Of a DNA stretch of 47,812 nt, positions 42,696 to 47,812 are shown piece by piece. The translations under genes were made by a program, and so were the position numbers. The notes under the pieces are model-generated. The model made no database searches. It was not told the origin of the DNA and saw only the letters and a program-made list of their open reading frames with translations. Origin of the DNA: Candidatus Aminicenantes bacterium UBA1061 (GTDB lineage Bacteria > Acidobacteriota > Aminicenantia > Aminicenantales > Saccharicenantaceae); assembly GCA_002316315.1 (NCBI GenBank), contig DCDG01000021.1:1-47812 (forward strand), in the 5' to 3' direction. Position 1 is the first letter of the stretch, and each line of letters starts with the position of its first letter.

Positions 42696-44036
42696 TTAAG
42701 GCAAGATATTCTTAAATGACAGTAAATTGGCTTTCCCTTCCCTTTTCGCAACTTTTCGTCCGACATAATATATCAAAAAAATGTTCATAGCCGCTCCCAC
42801 AATGGCAAACGCCATAACTGTTTGTGTAAGTTTAAGATACATTCCGCCTAAAACCAAAGTTGTTGTTCTTAAGGCCAGAAGTACAAGGTCATAAAAGAAA
42901 ACAAAACGCTGGATTCTTATGATGCGAGCAAAAATAACTGCTGGAAGATTGCAGAAAACGATAGCTAACCATATAATCAGGCTTCTAGCCAATATACCAG
43001 CTAGGTGCCATTGCGCACCGAAAATGAAACTAAATATTTGTGGTGCCCAGACTATCAAGATTAAAGAAGGTATTGTTGCCATTGCAAACAGTATCAAAAC
43101 GGTTCTTATATACAACAAAAAGATACCTTTTCCTTCATTCTTATATTCGCAAGCTTTTTGGAAAAGAACCTGACGAAGAGCTGTAAGAACAAGGCCCATT
43201 GGCGCCTGCAACATGCTTTCTCCAAAAGCATAAGCTCCAGCTGCGGCAAGTCCATAAAACTTAGCTAGCAATAAGACAGGCAGCCCGGAAGAAATAGCAT
43301 TGATGAAGTTTTGAGAAGCTGAGTAAAGAGGGAAATCAATATATTCTTTAGCAGCAGATTTTATTTTTTTCAGGCTTATATCGGTCTTGAAAGAGATTAA
43401 ATCCGGAACTGCAACTCGAATGAGATTAAGGCTGGCACCTAAATTAGCAATGATGTTGCTGATAATGAGTCCGAGAGATCCAATCTTAAAGGCTCCAAAA
43501 ATTATTTTTGAACCACTTGAGCCGATGCTGCGTATTACCTGAGAAGCCGAGGTTTGTTTAAAAGCTTTTGAGCGAACTGCCCAGGCCTGAAAGGTATTGT
43601 TGATTCCAGATATAAATATGGTCAGAATAAATAGAATTAATGGCCATATACCTTTTGTTTTAGTAAGATTATAGAAGATAGAAGGCTTTATAATGCTAAA
43701 AACTGATACAAAAAGACTTATAAAAAGGGTTGAGATGGCAGAAAGGCAGAAAAGATTAATAGCCTCAGATTTACCTTTTGGCAGCATTAAAGCCTGGCTG
43801 TAATCTAAGGTGATGAGTGAGCCTACGATACTGGCAATAGCATTAAATGAGCCAAAAATGCCAAAGTCCTCTGGAGTAAAAAGCCTGCTGATAATAGGAG
43901 ATAAGGCATACGCTATTATTTGAGCTACAGCTGTTCCACTCATTATAATTAGGATGTTCTTTAGAAATGATGACTTTTTCAAATTGACAAAAAAATCTCG
44001 CAACTTGGCTTGAGAAGTGATGGTTTCGTTGGGCAT
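42696..44036 (-). CDS. Wzx-type lipid-linked oligosaccharide flippase (MOP superfamily)
   Basis: The 446-residue protein has about 12 hydrophobic helices and the polysaccharide-biosynthesis-protein pattern: ILIIMSGTAVAQIIAYALSP in the first helix, RLFTPEDFGIFGSFNAIASI in the second, and a typical MLQAPMGLVLTALRQVLFQ segment in the middle. It flips the undecaprenyl-linked repeat unit across the inner membrane for polymerisation by the Wzy-type protein at 44993-46330. Spacing to the GT2 gene is 26 bp, so it belongs to the same transcript. Codons are AT-rich, as in its neighbours. Confidence 0.93.
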   Translation of the reverse strand: MPNETITSQAKLRDFFVNLKKSSFLKNILIIMSGTAVAQIIAYALSPIISRLFTPEDFGIFGSFNAIASIVGSLITLDYSQALMLPKGKSEAINLFCLSAISTLFISLFVSVFSIIKPSIFYNLTKTKGIWPLILFILTIFISGINNTFQAWAVRSKAFKQTSASQVIRSIGSSGSKIIFGAFKIGSLGLIISNIIANLGASLNLIRVAVPDLISFKTDISLKKIKSAAKEYIDFPLYSASQNFINAISSGLPVLLLAKFYGLAAAGAYAFGESMLQAPMGLVLTALRQVLFQKACEYKNEGKGIFLLYIRTVLILFAMATIPSLILIVWAPQIFSFIFGAQWHLAGILARSLIIWLAIVFCNLPAVIFARIIRIQRFVFFYDLVLLALRTTTLVLGGMYLKLTQTVMAFAIVGAAMNIFLIYYVGRKVAKREGKANLLSFKNILP

Positions 44037-44062
44037 AATTTCCTATATAACAATAAGGTAAG

Positions 44063-44977
44063 TTAAAAATCCCTTATCTTTATTAATTCTAATCCCAGGC
44101 GTGCCAGCAGCTGGCTTAAATGGTGAGCTCCTTTTTCCAAGCACTTTACATACCAGGCAGGCCCTAAAACTAATGCCAGGGGAAGGAAAATAGTATATAG
44201 AATTAAAGCGATTCCTGATTTAAGGGCTGTCGTTATCTTTCTGGAAAAAGATGTTCCTTTTATTACATGTCTGTATGTGTTATACCCGTGAACAATTGAG
44301 CGTTTTATATAGTAACTCTTTTTCCATCTTGCAGGCGGGACTATTTCATAAACTGGCGCTTCTGCTACAGCGACAAACCTGTAGCCTAATTCTATAGCCT
44401 CCTTAAAAAAAGCTATATCGGACCCGCTGGTTTTCCATTTTAAATCGAACTTGAGATTATGTTCATCGAATACCTTTTTCTTCAGTAACACGTTTCCAGT
44501 TCTCGTCTGATGCCATTCCAGAAGCGTCCCTGTTCTATACACCGGGCGTTCACAAAAGCGGCCTTTTATAAGCCATAATGGAGGTTTCTGTTCAAAGAAG
44601 GGAATAATAGGCCCCAAAACACCATCAACGTCGAAAGTATAAATTGCTTTGTATAGAGTAAAAAGCCAGTTAGGTGGTGGAAATTCATCATCATCTATGA
44701 TGGCAATATAATTTCCGTGAGCGAGGGCAAGCCCATGATTCCTGGCAGCCGGGATTGACCTTTCGGGTTCTATCTCATATTGGATATCAAGGCCGAGATG
44801 TTTCCGCATTGTCTCAACGAGGTTTCTGGCAGCACCCTTTTGATCGTTGTCGATAATGACGATTGAATAATTGAAGAAACCTCTAGTTTCTTGCATTTTA
44901 AGTTGTTTCAGAAGCTTTTCTAGTATCAAATTGCGTTGATAGGTGCATATACAAACAGAAATGTGATCAATATTCAT
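44063..44977 (-). CDS. Glycosyltransferase family 2
   Basis: The 304-residue GT-A enzyme starts with SVCICTYQRN (nucleotide-sugar strand), has YSIVIIDNDQKGAA, an RNHGLALAHGNYIAIIDDDEFPPPNWL block with the DDD metal site, and WKTSGSDIAFFKEAIELGYRF, the catalytic-base region. One or two hydrophobic stretches near the C-terminus (about 255-280) suggest membrane association. It probably adds one sugar to the lipid-linked repeat. It is the only obvious glycosyltransferase in the locus besides the initiating phosphotransferase, so either the repeat is very short or further transferases lie elsewhere. Confidence 0.92.
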   Translation of the reverse strand: MNIDHISVCICTYQRNLILEKLLKQLKMQETRGFFNYSIVIIDNDQKGAARNLVETMRKHLGLDIQYEIEPERSIPAARNHGLALAHGNYIAIIDDDEFPPPNWLFTLYKAIYTFDVDGVLGPIIPFFEQKPPLWLIKGRFCERPVYRTGTLLEWHQTRTGNVLLKKKVFDEHNLKFDLKWKTSGSDIAFFKEAIELGYRFVAVAEAPVYEIVPPARWKKSYYIKRSIVHGYNTYRHVIKGTSFSRKITTALKSGIALILYTIFLPLALVLGPAWYVKCLEKGAHHLSQLLARLGLELIKIRDF

Positions 44978-44992
44978 AATAATAATTCCTGC

Positions 44993-46330
44993 TTATGTAG
45001 GATTTGTGAGTTCGTTTAAAGTTGAATACTCCTCATTTATAAGGAAATAGATGATGGCGATGATAATTCCTGATATCGATTGGAATTCACCTAAGGATGT
45101 TTCTGCAATATTGCGGATCAAGTACATAAATATAAATGATAAAAAGAGTATGTAAATACTACTCTCATTATTTATTAGTTTAGTACATTTCTTGGCAGTT
45201 GAAATTAAAAAAAGTGAAAATAATATGAGACCAGAAAAGCCAAGTGCAAGAACCGTTTCCAGGTAACCATTATGGGCATGGCTAGCAATTTGTTCCCTCA
45301 AGGTTGTCGTCCAGAAACCTCCATAACCATATCCGAGAACAATGTGTTTCTTGGCATATGGCACAAGTGCATTCCAGATATTTGTTCTGCCAGTAAGGGT
45401 TTCGCCTCGGCCAACCAATCTTGGCACTTCTTTTAATGGGATTTTCCCAGAAAATGGCATGAAGATCCCTATAAGCATCAACATGACCACTATTGTGGCC
45501 ACTGTATGTCCTAATTTAATGCCCTTTTTTGCTCCTTTTCTGAGACTCATCATAACGATCAATCCTGTTAATAATGAAAGGAATGATGTGGATGAATAAG
45601 TTAGTGTTCTGCGAGGACCCATCATTAAATAAACAGACAAAATTAGCATTAAGATGTTAATTAATACTGGTACTTTAGATTGTAAACTTTTTAAATTTAA
45701 TAAGTCCTGCCATAGTATCCAGATAAGAAATATTACAGAAAGAGCACAAAAATAAGCTAATCCATTTTTTTGGCTTGCTAATCCTATCCACATTAACTCT
45801 CCTGACCATCTGTCATATTCACGGCCGGAAGCAGAAAAATATTTTATTAATAAGATTGAAAATGGCAGATAAAAATAAATAGTTCTTTTGAAAGCACTTA
45901 AAAAGGTCTTCACAGGAGATTCTTCCGCTACTAAAAGGCAGATCATAATCAAGGTTATGGCTTCTCTTCCCCATCGTCTTAAGGAAAGTTCAGGTGTGCG
46001 GGACCAGGTTACACTTAAAAGCATATAACTAATAATTAGCAGATAAAGCCAGTTTCTTTTGAAGGCCAACCCGAATTGGAATCTTCTTTTAAACAATAAC
46101 CAAAGTCCTAATATTCCTAGTGTTAATAAAAAATATCTATCAGGGCGGCTTCCAGCTTCAATAGTAGTATTAATGCTGATAAAGGCTCCGAGCCCTTTGC
46201 TGCTTGAATATAAAAGCCATATGGATAGAAGCCAGATTGCTGCGCCTGATAGACCAGACTGGCGATGTTCTATATAAATTATGAATAGCACAAATACAGC
46301 CACTGATATTAGTGCTAGTTGAGGAGGCAA
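44993..46330 (-). CDS. O-antigen/exopolysaccharide polymerase (Wzy, O-antigen ligase family)
   Basis: The 445-residue integral membrane protein has about 10-12 helices and the Wzy_C pattern: RRWGREAITLIMICLLVAEE, GRTNIWNALVPYAKKHIVLGYGYGGFW and SHAHNGYLETVLALGFSGL. The HNGYLE segment in a large periplasmic loop is typical of polymerases and ligases. The start is TTG 46330, with GGAG five bases upstream. It is the first gene of the leftward exopolysaccharide operon, driven by the promoter at 46365-46393. Polymerase is more likely than ligase because flippase, priming and export genes share the locus. Confidence 0.9.
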   Translation of the reverse strand: MPPQLALISVAVFVLFIIYIEHRQSGLSGAAIWLLSIWLLYSSSKGLGAFISINTTIEAGSRPDRYFLLTLGILGLWLLFKRRFQFGLAFKRNWLYLLIISYMLLSVTWSRTPELSLRRWGREAITLIMICLLVAEESPVKTFLSAFKRTIYFYLPFSILLIKYFSASGREYDRWSGELMWIGLASQKNGLAYFCALSVIFLIWILWQDLLNLKSLQSKVPVLINILMLILSVYLMMGPRRTLTYSSTSFLSLLTGLIVMMSLRKGAKKGIKLGHTVATIVVMLMLIGIFMPFSGKIPLKEVPRLVGRGETLTGRTNIWNALVPYAKKHIVLGYGYGGFWTTTLREQIASHAHNGYLETVLALGFSGLILFSLFLISTAKKCTKLINNESSIYILFLSFIFMYLIRNIAETSLGEFQSISGIIIAIIYFLINEEYSTLNELTNPT

Positions 46331-46364
46331 GCTTACTCCATCAGAATTTTTTAACGTTTATAAG

Positions 46365-46407
46365 ATGATATTTTTTTCATAGCTTAATGTCAATTGCCCG
46401 AATTGAC
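46365..46407 (-). promoter_or_regulatory. Promoter of the exopolysaccharide operon with an inverted repeat over the -35 site
   Basis: On the minus strand TTGACA (46393-46388), 17-bp spacer and TATCAT (46370-46365). The -35 element lies in one arm of a perfect inverted repeat, GTCAATT-gcccg-AATTGAC (46389-46407), so a dimeric protein bound there would block RNA polymerase. Confidence 0.6.
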
Positions 46408-46413
46408 TCATTT

Positions 46414-46464
46414 AAAATCTACTTGAAACTGATTCGTTACATCACGAGAAAATCTACACGAAAA
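46414..46464. repeat. Two AAAATCTAC direct repeats 35 bp apart
   Basis: AAAATCTACttGAAA (46414-46428) and AAAATCTACacGAAA (46449-46463) have the same orientation and lie 65 bp upstream of the transposase remnant. They may be transposase-binding repeats at the left end of that element. The exact terminus cannot be set from one end. Confidence 0.4.
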
Positions 46465-46528
46465 TCTTTTGCTTTCTGGCTGAGGTTGAAGCTAAATTCA
46501 GGTGAGAGATTAGCCAGGAGGCGAAGCT

Positions 46529-47688
46529 ATGGGTTTAGAGATGAAGGTTAAAAGAGCGATCTTAAAGGAGTTGGCCCGGAAGTATCAGGGCAGCTCTAAG
46601 AAGGTGAAAGGCCAGGTGCTGGAGGAATTTATAGAGCTTACGGGGTATAACCGCAGCTATGGTAGCTGGTTATTGCGCAACTGTGGTCGGAAGGTGGCGA
46701 TGAGGGGGCTCAATGGGGAGGAGGTAATCGTAATTGGGGAGTTAAGGAAGATAAAGCGGAGGAGGAAGAGTGTTTATGATGAGGAGTTCAGGAAGGTACT
46801 GATGTGGGTCTGGCAGGTTCTGGATTATAGTTGTGGTAAGAGGCTGGTCGGGAGTTTAGGCTGGCTAGTGCCGAAGCTGGAGGAGCAGAGGTGTAAGGTG
46901 TAAATGTCAAGAAGTCGGTCAGGGAGAAGCTCCTGAGGGTCTCAGCCTCGACTGCGGATCGGCTATTGCGGCCGGAGCGAAAGAAGATGGAGATAAAGAG
47001 TAGAGCCAGGACCAAACCAGGCACACTCTTAAAGCATCAGGTGCCAATCAGGACCTATGCGGAGTGGGATGAGAAGAGGCCTGGCTTCCTGGTTGGTCAT
47101 GATGGGGGCAGAGCTGAGGGAGAGTTCCTCTGGAGCCTTAATGTCACTGATGTAGCCTCCACCTGGAGTGAAACCATGGCGGTCAGGAACAGAGCCCAAG
47201 TCTGGACTTTCGAGGCTCTCCAGAAGATAAAAGACAGATTGCCTTTCAAGCTCCTGGGAATAGATTCAGATAATGACGGGGCCTTTATCAATGCCCACCT
47301 CATCAAATACTGCCATGATAATCAGCTGACCTTTACCCGTAGCCGACCCTCCAAGAAAAACGACGGCTGTTACATTGAGCAGAAGAACTACTCCGTCGTC
47401 AGACGTCTGGTTGGCTAGGCCCGCTATGATACCCCACAGGAGCAAGACCTGTTAAATGAGCTTTATTCTATCTCCAGACTGTATTATAACTTCTTCCAGG
47501 TAACCATGAAGCTCAAAAGTAAAGAGAGGATAGGTAGCCACATCATCAAAAAATATGATAGTCCTAAGACCCCTTATCAGAGGTTATTAGAATCACCATC
47601 CATAGAGGAAGAACAAAAAGAAAAACTCCGGGCAATATATGAAGAACTTAATGTGGTTAAGCTTAAAAAGCAGATGAAAATATACTGA
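46529..47688 (+). pseudogene. Degenerate integrase-core (DDE) transposase pseudogene
   Basis: The remnant starts at ATG 46529 with AGGAGG seven bases upstream. The N-terminal part (VKGQVLEEFIELTGYNRSYG) is a helical DNA-binding region common to rve-type transposases. The reading frame breaks at about 46890-46905: the first frame stops at 46903 and the protein continues in another frame as VKKSVREKLLRVSAS. A TAG at 47416-47418 interrupts it again (after SVVRRLVG), then the same frame continues as ARYDTPQEQD to 47688. The catalytic core is visible (GIDSDNDGAFIN for the second Asp, KKNDGCYIEQKN for the Glu). The first Asp seems lost, since the strand reads PGFLVGHDGG where an extra Asp-containing dipeptide is expected. 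The truncated C-terminus abuts a second element. Confidence 0.88.
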
Positions 47689-47812
47689 CCCCCTGAGGAG
47701 GTGTACACCTCTGAGAGATAGAGATTATACTGAGTAAGGAGGTGTCAGGATGAAGCTAAGGAAATGGAGTTCAGAGGAGAAGATGGCAATTGTGCTGGAG
47801 GGGTTAAAGGGG
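47686..47812 (+). mobile_element. Left end of a second insertion sequence (IS3-like), running off the window
   Basis: The sequence from about 47686 (TGACCCCCTGAGG) to the window edge looks like an IS terminus followed by a transposase start. It includes a 14-bp palindrome, GAGGTGTACACCTC (47698-47711). The TGA that ends the pseudogene is probably supplied by this element, which implies insertion into the older transposase gene. The exact boundary is inferred. Confidence 0.5.
47750..47812 (+). CDS. IS3-family transposase orfA, N-terminal fragment
   Basis: ATG 47750 has a strong AAGGAGG seven bases upstream. The 21 visible codons, MKLRKWSSEEKMAIVLEGLK and one more Gly, match the first helix of the helix-turn-helix OrfA of IS3-type elements (pattern K-x-W-S-x-E-E-K-x-A-I-V-L-E). 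The rest lies outside the window, so whether it is intact is unknown. Confidence 0.65.
   Translation, partial: MKLRKWSSEEKMAIVLEGLKG

Noticed and set aside
1..47812. CRISPR array, rRNA genes, or prophage
   Set aside because: No regularly spaced repeats, no rRNA-like sequence and no phage structural genes are seen; the only mobile DNA recognised is at 46.4-47.8 kb.

Overview
The window looks like a chromosomal segment of an uncultured, Gram-negative-type bacterium of moderate GC content. The combination of a GWxTD-domain lipoprotein, a tryptophan-rich FecR/DUF6600-type surface protein, a standalone GMP-synthase ATP-pyrophosphatase subunit, an outer-membrane Wza-type exporter and a DapF/PBP1A cell-wall set suggests Candidatus Aminicenantes or a relative near Acidobacteriota. 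That placement is inference from gene content. Promoters read as classical sigma-70 sites (TTGACA, 16-18 bp, TATTTT or TATAAT-like), and the tRNAs do not encode CCA.

Layout. 1-4.5 kb (minus): a GH2 glycosidase cut by the window edge, then two tandem phosphohexomutase paralogs, one of which has lost its catalytic serine and metal ligands. 4.6-9 kb: a structured-RNA/terminator candidate, the GMP synthase subunit, tRNA-Glu, a GWxTD lipoprotein, galactokinase, a THEP1-type NTPase, a bidirectional terminator and tRNA-Gln. 9-16 kb: a YbhN-like membrane protein, nrdR, hsp20 and lon in one tight operon, convergent with degP/htrA-dapF. 16-19 kb: tmk and a class A PBP. 19-29 kb: FecR/DUF6600 protein, a coupled symporter/HDAC-family deacetylase pair, smc, tRNA-Thr and a secreted SH3-domain protein.

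29-46.3 kb (all minus) is one exopolysaccharide/capsule locus. Its promoter-distal half holds export and priming functions (Wzc-type kinase, Wza-type exporter, outer-membrane barrel, polyprenyl-phosphate sugar transferase) plus a WbpB/WbpD/WbpE-like trio that fits synthesis of a diacetamido-uronic acid. Its promoter-proximal half, about 39.3-46.4 kb, is visibly richer in A+T and holds the polymer-specific genes: Wzy polymerase, a GT2, a Wzx flippase, then a separately promoted module. That module is a previously uncalled 39-residue membrane protein, an alanine dehydrogenase/carboxyethyl-amino-acid synthase-like enzyme and two tandem TupA-type ATP-grasp ligases. I infer that it makes an amino acid or opine and joins it by amide bonds to uronic-acid residues of the polymer. 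A PAS-GGDEF protein with an intact inhibitory site but a ruined active site sits next to the locus and may be its c-di-GMP sensor.

46.4-47.8 kb (plus) is mobile DNA: a transposase pseudogene (frameshift, nonsense codon, missing first catalytic Asp) apparently cut at its 3' end by a second, IS3-like element that runs off the window.
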